From assembly GCF_937468385.1 (NCBI RefSeq), contig NZ_CALBWS010000003.1, positions 62,001 to 126,000 on the forward strand: a stretch of DNA of 64,000 nt, given 5' to 3'. Each line of letters starts with the position of its first letter. Positions within the stretch are counted from its first letter, which is position 1. The notes below the pieces were generated by a model that saw nothing but the letters and a program-made list of their open reading frames with translations, was not told the origin of the DNA and ran no database searches. Below, piece after piece: positions 1 through 8,495 of this stretch. Both the position numbers and the translations under genes were made by a program. Source of the DNA: Neobacillus rhizosphaerae (GTDB taxonomy: Bacteria; Bacillota; Bacilli; Bacillales; Cytobacillaceae).

Positions 1-667
1 TATCGAAATCTTCAGTTATTTCCCCAACTGAGATATCCTTTCCGACCACCGTGTTGGTTCTAATCTTTACATTTAATTTTTCAACTTGTTCTACTTCCCA
101 GAAAGAAATTTTTTGCGGTAAACGGAACGAAACAATCCCAAAAGTATTTAAACCACCGGCTCTGTCAGCTGCTTCAAAAATGGTCACATCATAACCTAAT
201 CTTGCTAGTTCCCGTGCTGTCGATAATCCAGCAGGGCCACCACCAATAACTGCAACTGTTTTACCATTGGAAACACCTGGTTGAAAGAGTGTTTGTTCAT
301 TTTTGATCGCCCAATCAGTGGCGAATCTTTGTAAATTGCCAATCATGATTGGTTTCGTTGAATGGTTTAAAACACAAGCTCCTTCACAGAGTTCCTCTGT
401 TGGACAAACCCTGGCACAGCTTGCTCCGACCGGATTGGAGGACATGATTGTTTTTGCAGATCCAAGTAAGTTTCCTGAGGCAATTTTTTTAATAAAGGTA
501 GGTATATCAATTCCTGTAGGACAGGCCTTAATACATGGAGCATCATAGCAATAGAGGCATCGATTTGATTCTTGAACAGCTTCTAGGCTGGTCAGTCCCT
601 GCTCCACCTCTAGAAAGTTCTTTTCAAGTTCAGATAAGGAAATACGCTGCATTTTTTCATTCGCCAA
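1..667 (-). CDS. PreT-like NAD(P)-dependent FAD/Fe-S oxidoreductase (5' part only)
   Basis: This is the N-terminal 222 residues of a glutamate-synthase-small-subunit-like flavoprotein; the 3' part lies beyond base 1. Near the N-terminus a cysteine cluster (CLYC, then CIKACP) and a second cluster (CARVCP, LCEGAC) form the two-[4Fe-4S] domain of this family. A dinucleotide-binding GGGPAGLS motif follows near residue 145. In the known family PreT pairs with PreA to reduce uracil and thymine, but other family members serve different electron-transfer roles, so the substrate is inferred only. The start is TTG at 665-667: AGGAGG lies 8 nt upstream, while the next ATG (650-652) has no such spacing. 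A cre box lies about 86 bp upstream. The partner gene would be to the left of the window. Confidence 0.8.
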   Translation of the reverse strand, partial: MANEKMQRISLSELEKNFLEVEQGLTSLEAVQESNRCLYCYDAPCIKACPTGIDIPTFIKKIASGNLLGSAKTIMSSNPVGASCARVCPTEELCEGACVLNHSTKPIMIGNLQRFATDWAIKNEQTLFQPGVSNGKTVAVIGGGPAGLSTARELARLGYDVTIFEAADRAGGLNTFGIVSFRLPQKISFWEVEQVEKLNVKIRTNTVVGKDISVGEITEDFD

Positions 668-752
668 AGAGAAATCCTCCTTTAATAAATAGTATATATG
701 CAATTTCTAGGAATCTTCTTCGTCTATAACCCGTTATTCGTTAAAACAAAAA

Positions 753-766
753 TGAAAGCGCTTTAA
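753..766. promoter_or_regulatory. Candidate CcpA cre box
   Basis: TGAAAGCGCTTTAA matches the catabolite-response consensus TGWNANCGNTNWCA at all but one position and is nearly a perfect palindrome. It lies upstream of the PreT-like gene and suggests carbon catabolite control of it. This is pattern matching only. Confidence 0.5.
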
Positions 767-1447
767 AAAATACCCCTAGCTTAATGGTTTCAAAAAAAAT
801 ACCAACTCCCAAAAGTTTATTTTTAATATTTTACAGAAAATTCCGTATCTTTCTTTAATTTTACAGACCTTAAATAGGCATTTCACCATACAACTTGTAA
901 AATAATGCAAGGCTTTGATTATCCATTATGTAAAATGAAAATGGGTCTTGACCAGTATCTTCATCTGAACAAAATTGGTGTTCTTTCGCATTGAAGAAAA
1001 CGGGCAGGAATGAACAGAGAGTGTTAAGGAAAAGGGATTCTTGTACACTTTTCTGAATTCTTTTTCAATTTAACATAAGAATATCAAAAAAATTGTAATA
1101 ATATATCGAATTGTTAATTTTTCTTACATCATTTTTTTCTAGTTCAGAATAATCTATTCCAGTTGAAAGTACTTGACATAATAGAACTTCATAATTCTGA
1201 AGAGCAACTTAATTCAAATAAAACAGTAGGAAAAACTTTCGACATTTTTTAACAAATTGAAAACCAAAGTAAGGTTATAAAATAGAAAACTCCCTAACTT
1301 CAAAGTTATCCTAAAGAATCTTTCCTTTTAGACCAAAAAAGCGTATCATCAAATGATTTACTCAGAAATGGCATTTGACTTATTTATTGAACACTTTATT
1401 TTTGGACATACTGAGAGGTGTGAAAATAATTTGTAGGAGGAACCGAA
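767..1447. other. AT-rich intergenic region
   Basis: No open frame with a ribosome binding site is visible on either strand. It separates the divergent PreT-like gene from the small plus-strand gene at 1448 and presumably holds the promoter of the latter. I could not identify a convincing -35/-10 pair. Confidence 0.5.
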
Positions 1448-1747
1448 ATGCCTAACGATCATCATTTCAGTGACTTTATAAATGAGGTATCCATTCAAAC
1501 AAAAATGGAAAATGTATGGGGTTATAAATGTGGATCATGGCAAAATTGTAACCAAGAAACAATTCAATCTTTTCTTGCCCAATGCCTCGATTATAATATC
1601 GACCCACATTTCTGCATAAGTTGGATCGAACAGCATATGGATCAAATACCAAACTGGACAGATGTATCGAAAACAGCACTTGGTTGGCTAAACCAGCACA
1701 CATCAACAAGTTCGGCGATCTCGTTTTCAGTGCAGGATTTAAGTTGA
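1448..1747 (+). CDS. Hypothetical protein, 99 aa
   Basis: I do not recognise this protein. It is a small soluble, Trp- and Cys-containing polypeptide (Cys in YKCGSW, NCNQ, QCLD, HFCI) with no signal peptide or membrane segment. Translation is well supported: TAGGAGG stands about 7 nt before the ATG, and a perfect 8-bp inverted repeat follows the stop. It is a single-gene unit convergent with the sigma-54-type regulator at 1820-3148. The four cysteines could bind metal or form disulfides, but they do not form an ordered CxxC pair. Confidence 0.6.
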   Translation: MPNDHHFSDFINEVSIQTKMENVWGYKCGSWQNCNQETIQSFLAQCLDYNIDPHFCISWIEQHMDQIPNWTDVSKTALGWLNQHTSTSSAISFSVQDLS

Positions 1748-1751
1748 TTTT

Positions 1752-1773
1752 TAGGGAGGAGCAAACCTCCCTA
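1752..1773 (+). terminator. Hairpin after the 1448 gene
   Basis: A perfect inverted repeat TAGGGAGG / CCTCCCTA with a 6-nt loop lies 5 bp after the stop codon. The T-tract is weak, so termination is likely but not certain. Confidence 0.5.
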
Positions 1774-1819
1774 TTATGAATTAAGGCTCAATTATATCTA
1801 GTAAAATGCATTCTTTTCA

Positions 1820-3148
1820 TTATTTTTCTTTCAACTGATATTGTTCTATTTTTCGATATAAATTTCTTACACTGACACCTAAAACATTCGCTGCTTTTGT
1901 TTTATTCCATTCCACCTCGGATAAAACTTTCTCGATATGCTCCTTTTCGAGCTGTTCTAGCGTGCATAATTGGTAAGTAGTTACGTCTTTCAAGTTGACC
2001 TTTTGAACATTGGCAAGCAATAAATCGTCCGCTTCAATCGTGTCTCCTTTACTGAGTAAGACGCCTCTTTCCAATAGATGATGTAGTTCTCTGACATTTC
2101 CAGGAAAATGGTATTTTTGTAAAGTTGCCATGGCTTCAGGTGATAAGGTTTTACCATTTTTAACAAAATGGTGAATCAATAATGTCAAATCCTCCTTCCG
2201 CTCTCTTAATGGTGGAATGGTTAATCTCACTACATTTAGTCGGTAGTACAAATCCTCACGGAAATTTCCGTTCGCCACTTCTTTTTCTAAATGACGATTT
2301 GTTGCACCTACTGTTCTCACGTGTACCTTTCTTTCTCTAACATCCCCCACTCTTCGAAACTCTCCTGTTTCAAGAAACCTTAACAGTTTAACCTGAAGGA
2401 CCAGTGGCATCTCACCCAGTTCATCTAAAAATAAAGTGCCGCCATTCGCAGCTTCTACCAACCCTTTTTTATCCTGATTGGCTCCTGTAAAAGCTCCTTT
2501 CACATGTCCGAAAAGTTCACTTTCAAGTAGTTGCTCAGGGAGGGCACCAGAGTTAATAGCTACAAATGGTTCTTCAGCACGATTACTCCAATAATGAAGT
2601 GCTTTGGCAAATAACTCTTTCCCAGTGCCGCTCTCCCCTTCAATCAGGACGGGAACATCACTGTTTGCGACCCGTTCAGTAAGTTCCAGTAAGGCCTTAA
2701 AATGAGGGTTCTTCCCAATAATCTGAAATGAATTGTGTTGTTTAATTATCTTCCTCATACTATCATTTTTTTCAATCAGTGTTTTATTTTCAACTGCTTT
2801 CGTAATCGCTATTTCAAGCTCTGTCAGATTGTAAGGCTTTGCTAGGTAATCAAACGCCCCAAGTTTCATTGCTTCAATGGCCGTCTCTATTGTCCCATGT
2901 CCGGTAAGCATTAAGACTTGAATCTCCGGCTGAATTTTTTTTGTTTCCTTTAATAAAGTAATGCCATCCATTTTTGGTAAGCGGATATCATAGATAGCAA
3001 TATCATAAAATTGGTTTTGTAATAAAGAAATAGCATCTTCTGCGTTTTCTGCAAAATCCACATCGTAGCCTTTTCTTTTTAAACGATTAACAAGAAGCTC
3101 AAGCAAGTCCTTTTCATCGTCTACAATTATTAATCTAGCTGCTCCCAT
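1820..3148 (-). CDS. Sigma-54-dependent NtrC-family response regulator
   Basis: This 442-aa protein has the full NtrC/AtoC architecture. A receiver domain (residues about 5-115) carries acidic residues D10/D11 and phospho-acceptor D54. An AAA+ domain (about 140-365) has Walker A GESGTGKE and the GAFTGA loop that contacts sigma-54. A Fis-type helix-turn-helix lies at the C-terminus (about 405-438). It should activate RpoN-dependent promoters when phosphorylated. Start: GGAGG 6-7 nt before ATG. The cognate histidine kinase, normally upstream and co-transcribed, is reduced to a remnant at about 3130-3311, so the regulator may be an orphan or use another kinase. The target genes cannot be read from this window. 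Confidence 0.93.
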   Translation of the reverse strand: MGAARLIIVDDEKDLLELLVNRLKRKGYDVDFAENAEDAISLLQNQFYDIAIYDIRLPKMDGITLLKETKKIQPEIQVLMLTGHGTIETAIEAMKLGAFDYLAKPYNLTELEIAITKAVENKTLIEKNDSMRKIIKQHNSFQIIGKNPHFKALLELTERVANSDVPVLIEGESGTGKELFAKALHYWSNRAEEPFVAINSGALPEQLLESELFGHVKGAFTGANQDKKGLVEAANGGTLFLDELGEMPLVLQVKLLRFLETGEFRRVGDVRERKVHVRTVGATNRHLEKEVANGNFREDLYYRLNVVRLTIPPLRERKEDLTLLIHHFVKNGKTLSPEAMATLQKYHFPGNVRELHHLLERGVLLSKGDTIEADDLLLANVQKVNLKDVTTYQLCTLEQLEKEHIEKVLSEVEWNKTKAANVLGVSVRNLYRKIEQYQLKEK

Positions 3149-3311
3149 TTGGTTCCCTCCTTTACATTCGTTTGAATCGGAATGCTTATTTCGACTGTAG
3201 TCCCCTTCTGAGATTCACTTAAATAACCCAAATCCTTTAATCCTTTAATCCCTTTTTCAAACCGGCAAGCTTTTCATAACGGCTATCACCTACTGTTAAC
3301 CAATAACCATT
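3130..3311 (-). pseudogene. Remnant of a sensor histidine kinase C-terminus
   Basis: In the minus-strand frame overlapping the start of the response regulator, a peptide resembling the end of a histidine kinase ATPase domain (GYLSESQKGTTVEISIPI) runs to a stop at 3130. Upstream the frame is broken. A tandem duplication of the 8-mer TCCTTTAA (3233-3240 and 3241-3248) shifts the frame, and removing one copy joins the segment to a further readable stretch (TVGDSRYEKLAGLKKGL) before another stop. Family position, downstream overlap and sequence all fit a decayed kinase partner of the 1820-3148 regulator. The match is short, so this is moderately supported. Confidence 0.4.
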
Positions 3312-3474
3312 TTATTTTCATGATTGTACTCCGGTATTTTTGATGTTTACACTATAACTATATAAGATAATTTTCGTTTCCCCTCAGAAAAAATAAGATG
3401 ATTCTATGAACCTTTTATGAAAGTTTTTTGAATATTGCTTGCTTTTCCTTATTTATCATTTCATGAAACTATTT

Positions 3475-3504
3475 AAAAAGCCCTTGAATTAATAATTCAA
3501 GAGC
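3475..3504 (-). terminator. Terminator of the cytochrome gene
   Basis: Minus-strand hairpin with an 11-bp stem (GCTCTTGAATT / AATTCAAGGGC, one wobble pair), a 3-nt loop and a following T5 tract, about 32 bp after the stop of the 3537-4448 gene. Confidence 0.75.
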
Positions 3505-3536
3505 TCATACTTTTGTCCTAGCTTTATATATTAAAA

Positions 3537-4448
3537 CTACTTTTTACTACTCTTCAATTCATATGGTACATCTGCAGGCGCATTTCCTAGAGGCCAGTCA
3601 TTAACTTTATCAGCAAAATCAGGCCGGTCTTTTGAAAGGATAAATCCTGCAAGATCTGCAGCTTGTTGATCAGTTAAACTGCCTTGTTTAATACCACCCA
3701 TTTCGCCAAGTGGCATGTTTCTTTTGATGTAACCGGCCGCTGTTGAGATTCTTCCCATTCCAGCTCCGATATTAAAGGACTTGCTTCCCCAAAGTGCCGG
3801 GCCAGAAGTTGGTCCTGTCCCAGAGCCATCTGCACCATGACAAGTGGAACAAGATTGTTGATAAAGCTTTTCTCCATTCGCTAGATTCGGAGTCGGAAGA
3901 TTTTGTAGTGAATTCTTAATTACCCAAGGGCGTTCTTTAATACCAATTGGTACATCGGTAGAAATATAGGTTAAGTATGCGACCATTGCCCGCATTTCAT
4001 CGCTGTTTGCCTGAAGTGGTTTGCCATTCATACTTCTTTTAAAGCAGCCATTGATTCTGTCTTCAATCGTCATAACCGTTCCAGCGCGTGGGTTGTAAGC
4101 AGGATAAACGGCTGTAACACCTGTTAAAGGGGAGGTTGAATCCGTTCCTCCTGTACCGTGACAGCTTGAACAAGCCAAATTATCTCCTACATTGTTTGGA
4201 AGTGCCGTATTGGTTTCATTCATTAATTTAAATCCTAATTTAATTGATTCCCCTAGAGGCCCTTCTGGTACTTTTTCCATACTAGGTGGTTCATACGTTT
4301 TCATTGCAGTCTGTTCACCGGACGTTGCTTGGTTTTCCTTTGGCTTATCCGTGGCAGCTGGCTTATCGGAACCACAACCACTTAGTAATAATGCAGTGGC
4401 TAAAAGTGGTAGGCCATATCCTATTTTCATTTTTTTGAGCTTAAACAT
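3537..4448 (-). CDS. tsdA: Dihaem c-type cytochrome lipoprotein, TsdA-like thiosulfate dehydrogenase
   Basis: The 303-aa protein has a lipobox signal peptide (LLLSGC, Cys25), a charged linker, and two haem c motifs, CSSCH (93-97) and CSTCH (200-204). Between them lies RINGCFKRSMNG, matching the TsdA signature; its Cys135 corresponds to the unusual cysteine axial ligand of the catalytic haem. Thiosulfate dehydrogenases oxidise two thiosulfates to tetrathionate (some work in reverse). The protein would be anchored outside the membrane. Start: ATG at 4446-4448 with GGGAG 8 nt upstream is preferred over the GTG three codons earlier. The neighbouring persulfide operon supports a sulfur role. A generic electron-carrier cytochrome remains possible. 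Confidence 0.75.
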   Translation of the reverse strand: MFKLKKMKIGYGLPLLATALLLSGCGSDKPAATDKPKENQATSGEQTAMKTYEPPSMEKVPEGPLGESIKLGFKLMNETNTALPNNVGDNLACSSCHGTGGTDSTSPLTGVTAVYPAYNPRAGTVMTIEDRINGCFKRSMNGKPLQANSDEMRAMVAYLTYISTDVPIGIKERPWVIKNSLQNLPTPNLANGEKLYQQSCSTCHGADGSGTGPTSGPALWGSKSFNIGAGMGRISTAAGYIKRNMPLGEMGGIKQGSLTDQQAADLAGFILSKDRPDFADKVNDWPLGNAPADVPYELKSSKK

Positions 4449-4551
4449 TTCTTTCACTCCCAGTTAAAAATTTTTATGCCTTCAATTATTTAATATGCAA
4501 TTTCCATGCCAACTTTTAAAACTAGAGTAATAAAGAGTGTTTAAAATTATT

Positions 4552-4746
4552 CATAAAAAACTATCATGAGCCTAAGCTCCCAACCCTACTATGGAAATAA
4601 ATTTAGAGGACAAGCCGTAGTCACCTAATAAAGGCGGTGAGAGCAGAGCTAGACTTCACATCTTTCGTCTAGTGAAATGGGTATTTCACTTTAACTGGTT
4701 AAAGTGATTCATTTTTGCGGCGCTCCGCCCCTTTTCCACAGAAAAA
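4552..4746 (-). repeat. Structured interspersed repeat, copy R1
   Basis: Read on the minus strand this segment is almost identical to 18311-18500 over about 190 bp. It begins GGAAAAGGGGCGGAGCGCCGC and contains hairpins TCACTTTAAC/GTTAAAGTGA, GTGAAAT/ATTTCAC and CTAGAC/GTCTAG. There are no open frames, terminal repeats or obvious target-site duplications. It lies downstream of the yrk operon terminator. Confidence 0.8.
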
Positions 4747-4783
4747 GCATGACAAAAAGTCATAGTGTGACACTTTGTCATGC
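4742..4783 (-). terminator. Terminator of the yrk-like operon
   Basis: GCATGACAAA / TTTGTCATGC 10-bp stem enclosing a second small stem (GTCA/TGAC). On the minus strand a T5 run follows. It lies about 160 bp after the exporter gene. Confidence 0.7.
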
Positions 4784-4941
4784 ATCTATTAAATAATGTT
4801 GCTTTAATTTATGCTTCGAGAAATTCCACGGTTTCTATATTGGCTGTTCGAATCCATGCAAAATAGTACCTTCATTCGACCACTCCAAAATAAAGTAATT
4901 GTCACGTTGTACCCCGTTGCAACCAATCAAAAGCTTTCTTT

Positions 4942-5718
4942 TTATAAGATATCTACCCAAATTTTCACTGCTGTTGAAAAGATGATGATCCCTAATACTA
5001 CTTGTAATACTTTTGTATTTAATCTTTTGCCCATTTTAGCTCCTAGAGGAGAGGCAATTAGACTAGCAGCAACCATTATTAGAGAGGGTAAAATTTCCAC
5101 CTGCCCTGTTGAAATCTTACCAACAGTAGCACCGATAGAAGAAATGAACGTGATAGCTAAAGAAGAAGCGATTGTCATCCTCGTTGGTATCTTTAATACA
5201 ACAAGCATGATAGGGACTAATAAAAATGCCCCCCCTGCCCCTACAATTCCTGCTCCAATTCCAACAATTAATGCAAGGGTTGCGGCAAGCCACTTATTAA
5301 ATTTCACCTGCTCTAGAGGTATATCATCAATTCCTTTTTTAGGAATAAACATCATGACTACGGCAAATAACGCAAGAATTCCATAAACTAGATTAATTCC
5401 CTTTTCCGACAAATGTGTAGAACCAAATCCACCTACAAAGCTTCCGATTAAAATACTTACGCCCATATAGCCAATTAAGGTTTTATTTAAAAATCCACCT
5501 TTTCGATATGCCCAGACGCCACCAATCGTCGCAAAGAAGACTTGTATTGCAGTAATTCCCGATACTTCATGCGCTGTAAAATGAGCAACACCAAGAGCAG
5601 CTGGGATAAGCAATAGCAAAGGGAAATTAATAATGGCACCACCGATTCCTAACATTCCTGAAATAAATGAGCCTATAAAACCAATTAAGAAAATGGTAAT
5701 GACTAATGCAATATCCAT
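4942..5718 (-). CDS. yrkJ: TauE/SafE-family membrane exporter, YrkJ-like
   Basis: A 258-aa integral membrane protein with about eight hydrophobic segments and the two-fold glycine-rich repeats of the TauE/SafE (TSUP) family: GMLGIGGA near the N-terminus and [12 protein letters not shown] in the second half. Family members export sulfite, sulfoacetate or related anions, or import thiosulfate. Here it is the last gene of the persulfide operon, 50 bp after the dioxygenase, so export of the sulfite or thiosulfate made by that enzyme is the likely role (inferred). The gene order matches B. subtilis yrkJ. Confidence 0.85.
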   Translation of the reverse strand: MDIALVITIFLIGFIGSFISGMLGIGGAIINFPLLLLIPAALGVAHFTAHEVSGITAIQVFFATIGGVWAYRKGGFLNKTLIGYMGVSILIGSFVGGFGSTHLSEKGINLVYGILALFAVVMMFIPKKGIDDIPLEQVKFNKWLAATLALIVGIGAGIVGAGGAFLLVPIMLVVLKIPTRMTIASSLAITFISSIGATVGKISTGQVEILPSLIMVAASLIASPLGAKMGKRLNTKVLQVVLGIIIFSTAVKIWVDIL

Positions 5719-5768
5719 CTTTTCCTCCTCTTTAAAAAAAGGGAACCTGTTCCTGTTTCAACAATTCT

Positions 5769-6899
5769 TTATTTACGAACTGCACAACGATTTGGGCCAA
5801 TTTCCATTTCACGTTGCTTTTCAACGTCAGGATTCATTTTCCCCATATTTGTTTCACGAATTTCTTGATATGCATTTGGCTGTGGAGGTAAGTTTTCAGT
5901 AACCAACTTTCTAAACTCATTTTCATCTTCAATATTCAAGCCATGATTCTTTGCGAATAATGTAGCTAATCTTTCTGACACACTTCCATCTGCGTTTAAT
6001 TCTTCAATAATCATAAAGTGAGCTGGTAACACCATAAGTTCATCTGATAATTCTCTGTAACGATTATACAGACTTTCTCTTAAATCAGCTACCCAATCCT
6101 CTGCCATACCTGCAAGATCCGGTCGTCCAATCGAGTCAATGAATAAGATATCTCCAGAAAGTAAAAATTTTTCATCGACTACAAAGGAGGTTGATCCAAT
6201 GGTGTGTCCAGGAGAATACAGGGCATGAATGTTAATCGAAGTATCTCCAATTATTACATTATTACCGCCTTCTAAAGGCTGGTACTCGAATGTCACTTCT
6301 GTTGCATCCTTCGGAGGAAGCCAATAGGTCGCATTCGTTTTTTCAGCGATTACACGTCCTCCAGAAATGTGATCAGCATGCAAGTGTGTGTCAAATACAT
6401 GGGTTATGTTCGCACCAATACTGTCTGCAAATTCCAGGTATATATCAGTCATACGTGTAGCATCAATAATGGCAGCCTCTCCTTTTGAAACGATCATGTA
6501 GGATAGACATCCCTTACCAATACGAACAAATTGATAAACTTCACCGCCACCTTTTAAATCCCCCACCTTAACGAGCTCTAAATGTTCACTCCAAGCTTTC
6601 ATACCGCCTTGAAGATAAGAAACAGTTAAACCTTCCTCTGAAAGCAATTCTGCTACCATGACAGAAGAGCCTTCTTTAGCACAAACTACTAATACATCTT
6701 TATCAGTTGGGATATTATATAAAATTTCTTTCACACCATCTAACAATTCAAAATAAGGAATATTAAGATACTCAAAATTTTCACCTTCAATTTTCCAATC
6801 TTGAAAGTCGCTTTCGTTACGTACATCTAGAATAAATAATGATTCCTTATTAAAAACTTTTTTTGTTACTTCTTTTGAAGTCATAGCATATACAGTCAT
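5769..6899 (-). CDS. yrkH: Rhodanese-persulfide dioxygenase fusion, YrkH/CstB-like
   Basis: The 376-aa protein combines an N-terminal rhodanese domain (about 1-110, catalytic Cys in VVCAKEG) with a metallo-beta-lactamase-fold domain (about 120-376). The second domain carries THLHADH and the later PGHT and SGD metal-ligand motifs of persulfide dioxygenases (ETHE1-like). Such enzymes oxidise glutathione-, bacillithiol- or coenzyme-A-type persulfides to sulfite, and a rhodanese partner can convert sulfite plus persulfide to thiosulfate. The domain order differs from staphylococcal CstB, where the dioxygenase part is N-terminal. A CstR-type operator overlaps its ribosome binding site. The start is ATG at 6897-6899. 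Confidence 0.9.
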   Translation of the reverse strand: MTVYAMTSKEVTKKVFNKESLFILDVRNESDFQDWKIEGENFEYLNIPYFELLDGVKEILYNIPTDKDVLVVCAKEGSSVMVAELLSEEGLTVSYLQGGMKAWSEHLELVKVGDLKGGGEVYQFVRIGKGCLSYMIVSKGEAAIIDATRMTDIYLEFADSIGANITHVFDTHLHADHISGGRVIAEKTNATYWLPPKDATEVTFEYQPLEGGNNVIIGDTSINIHALYSPGHTIGSTSFVVDEKFLLSGDILFIDSIGRPDLAGMAEDWVADLRESLYNRYRELSDELMVLPAHFMIIEELNADGSVSERLATLFAKNHGLNIEDENEFRKLVTENLPPQPNAYQEIRETNMGKMNPDVEKQREMEIGPNRCAVRK

Positions 6900-6906
6900 T
6901 CAACAT

Positions 6907-6920
6907 TACCCCCTATGGTA
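6907..6920. promoter_or_regulatory. CstR-type operator overlapping the yrkH ribosome binding site
   Basis: The 14-mer TACCCCCTATGGTA belongs to the set of six TAC-N8-GTA sites in this island. Its minus-strand reading contains the AGGGGG that serves as Shine-Dalgarno for yrkH, so repressor binding at the DNA and translation signals coincide here. Confidence 0.55.
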
Positions 6921-6976
6921 TATTATGTTTCAAAAAAAATGATTGTTGAAGTGTGGAGCATTTAATTCCCCTTTGA

Positions 6977-7552
6977 TTACTTGTTAAAACTTTTGGTTTT
7001 TCCTGTCCACTCGCTCATGCCTGGAACAACATTAATGACTTTAGTAAAGCCCTTTTCTGTTAACTTTTGTGCAGCAAAATCACTTCTATTACCTGTACGG
7101 CATACCACAAAAATCTCATCTTCTGTTTTTAATTCAATTAAACGATCTTCCAATTCCCCTAATGGAATGGAAATGGCATTGGGGATGTGATTGAAAGCAT
7201 ATTCTACTGTTTCTCTTACATCAAGAACGACAAGGTTATCATTTGCATCTAACTTCTTTTCAAGCTCATCATTCGTTGTAACAACTGGATGTTTTCTTTC
7301 TGCAGCTTCCTCTCTAGATGATTTTCTTAAGTAGTGTTTTAACACTTCTCCATCGTCAATTGTTCCTAAATATTGATGCCCAGAACTCTGAGCCCAAGCT
7401 TTCATATCTGCTTTTGACCCTTTATCAGTTGCTAGAACTTCTAATACTTTACCAGCTTCTAACCCATTCATGGTCTTCTTCGTTTTTACAATTGGCATTG
7501 GGCAAGCTAAGCCTTTTGCATCTAAAACTAAATCCGTTTTTAATGATGTCAT
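6977..7552 (-). CDS. yrkF: TusA-rhodanese fusion, YrkF-like sulfurtransferase
   Basis: The 191-aa protein has a TusA/SirA domain at the N-terminus (about 8-75, persulfide-carrying Cys in the ACPMP motif) and a C-terminal rhodanese domain (about 95-188, catalytic Cys in VVCRTGNRS). It should pass sulfane sulfur between carriers and so feed the dioxygenase. The length and fusion match B. subtilis YrkF. AGGAGG lies 6 nt before the ATG. A CstR-type operator sits just upstream at 7569-7582, within the operon. Confidence 0.92.
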   Translation of the reverse strand: MTSLKTDLVLDAKGLACPMPIVKTKKTMNGLEAGKVLEVLATDKGSKADMKAWAQSSGHQYLGTIDDGEVLKHYLRKSSREEAAERKHPVVTTNDELEKKLDANDNLVVLDVRETVEYAFNHIPNAISIPLGELEDRLIELKTEDEIFVVCRTGNRSDFAAQKLTEKGFTKVINVVPGMSEWTGKTKSFNK

Positions 7553-7568
7553 AATGAGCCTCCTGTAT

Positions 7569-7582
7569 TACCTGTTAGGGTA
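7569..7582. promoter_or_regulatory. CstR-type operator upstream of yrkF
   Basis: TACCTGTTAGGGTA, a 14-bp imperfect palindrome with the same TACC/GGGTA ends as the other sites. It lies 17 bp before the yrkF start and 37 bp after the yrkE stop. Confidence 0.5.
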
Positions 7583-7619
7583 TTGAATTACTTGAAATAA
7601 TTTCCTAACTCTTAATCTA

Positions 7620-8099
7620 TTAAATAAACAAGTTTACATTACCTTCTTCAGCATCGGCTAAATAGGCAGCAACACCTGCATATTCAATATTCTCCATTAG
7701 TTCTTCTTGTTTAAGACCTAATAGATCCATCGTCATCGTACAAGCAACCAGCTTTATTTCTTGTTCTTGAGCCATTTCAATTAATTGTGGTAAAGGCATG
7801 GCATTGTGCTTTTTCATAATATCTTTAATCATTTTTGGTCCAAATCCAGCAAAATTCATTTTGGATAGCCCCATTTTATCTGCGCCTCTTGGCATCAATT
7901 TCGCAAACATTTTTTCGATAAAGCCTTTTTTAACCATAATATTTTCATCTTTCCTTAGGGCATTTAAACCCCAAAATGTATGAAAGATTGTCACTTCATG
8001 GTCATAAGCAGCGGCTCCATTGGCAATGATGTAAGCTGCCATTGCTTTATCATAATCCCCACTAAATAATACGATCGTAGTCTTTTTCTTTTCTGCCAC
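7620..8099 (-). CDS. yrkE: DsrE-family sulfur-relay protein, YrkE-like
   Basis: A 159-aa DsrE/DsrF-like (peroxiredoxin-family-labelled) protein. Its N-terminal strand TTIVLFSGDYDKA and the conserved Cys in LVACTMTMDLLG, the likely persulfide carrier, are typical of the family. Members shuttle sulfane sulfur together with TusA and rhodanese partners, and both flank it here. The start is GTG at 8097-8099, preceded by TAGGAGG at 7 nt; an ATG 12 codons upstream lacks a ribosome binding site and falls in the region overlapping the operator at 8137-8150. Confidence 0.88.
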   Translation of the reverse strand: MAEKKKTTIVLFSGDYDKAMAAYIIANGAAAYDHEVTIFHTFWGLNALRKDENIMVKKGFIEKMFAKLMPRGADKMGLSKMNFAGFGPKMIKDIMKKHNAMPLPQLIEMAQEQEIKLVACTMTMDLLGLKQEELMENIEYAGVAAYLADAEEGNVNLFI

Positions 8100-8136
8100 G
8101 ATTAGTCCTCCTAAATAACATGATTTTACATACATA

Positions 8137-8150
8137 TACCCGTACAGGTA
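8137..8150. promoter_or_regulatory. CstR-type operator upstream of yrkE
   Basis: TACCCGTACAGGTA, 14-bp imperfect palindrome, lies in the gap between yrkI and yrkE, 38 bp before the GTG start. It is one of six similar sites in the island. Confidence 0.55.
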
Positions 8151-8169
8151 TACTTCATTTTAAAAAAAT

Positions 8170-8403
8170 TTATCCTTTTTTAATCCAAAACTTTAACACA
8201 TCATTTTCTTCATCAATTTTTATAAGCTCATGTCCACCTGATTTAGCCCAAGCAGAAAGATCGTTTTTTGCACCTTTATCAGTTGTATGAATTTCTAATA
8301 CTTGGCCAGAGTTAAGCTCATTCATTGCTTTTCTCGTTTTTACAATTGGCATTGGACATGCTAAGCCTTTTGCATCTAAAATCTTATCTATAGTCAATTT
8401 CAT
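8170..8403 (-). CDS. yrkI: TusA-like sulfur carrier, YrkI-like
   Basis: A 77-aa single-domain TusA/SirA protein with the sulfur-carrying Cys in GLACPMPIVKT and the conserved SGGHE segment. It closely resembles the N-terminal domain of the downstream TusA-rhodanese protein, suggesting a gene duplication within the operon. It is the first gene of the structural operon: a sigma-A-type promoter (TTGACA-18-TAATAT) with a CstR operator at the -10/start region lies directly upstream. Confidence 0.9.
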   Translation of the reverse strand: MKLTIDKILDAKGLACPMPIVKTRKAMNELNSGQVLEIHTTDKGAKNDLSAWAKSGGHELIKIDEENDVLKFWIKKG

Positions 8404-8438
8404 AGACTCCTTTATTAATTATTTTCGTTTATCAAAAT

Positions 8439-8481
8439 TACCCCTATGGGTATATTACTAAATAAACAACAATGTGTCAAC
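8439..8481 (-). promoter_or_regulatory. Promoter and CstR operator of the yrk-like operon
   Basis: On the minus strand TTGACA (8476-8481) is separated by 18 bp from TAATAT (8452-8457). The perfect-arm operator TACCCCTATGGGTA (8439-8452) directly abuts and overlaps the -10 box, an arrangement that would block polymerase when the repressor is bound. It drives yrkI-E-F-H-J. Confidence 0.7.
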
Positions 8482-8495
8482 ACTATGAACATTTT

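Noticed and set aside
786..806. Possible sigma-54 (-24/-12) promoter upstream of the PreT-like gene on the minus strand
   Set aside because: TTGG is present, but the -24 element lacks CAC and the -12 element reads GA instead of GC; too degenerate to call despite the nearby sigma-54 regulator.
4804..4875. 23-codon minus-strand frame with GGAG upstream, after the exporter gene
   Set aside because: Very short, between the exporter and its terminator, no recognisable peptide.
4811..5386. 191-codon open frame on the plus strand
   Set aside because: It lies entirely opposite the well-supported exporter gene (4942-5718) and has no ribosome binding site; an antisense shadow.
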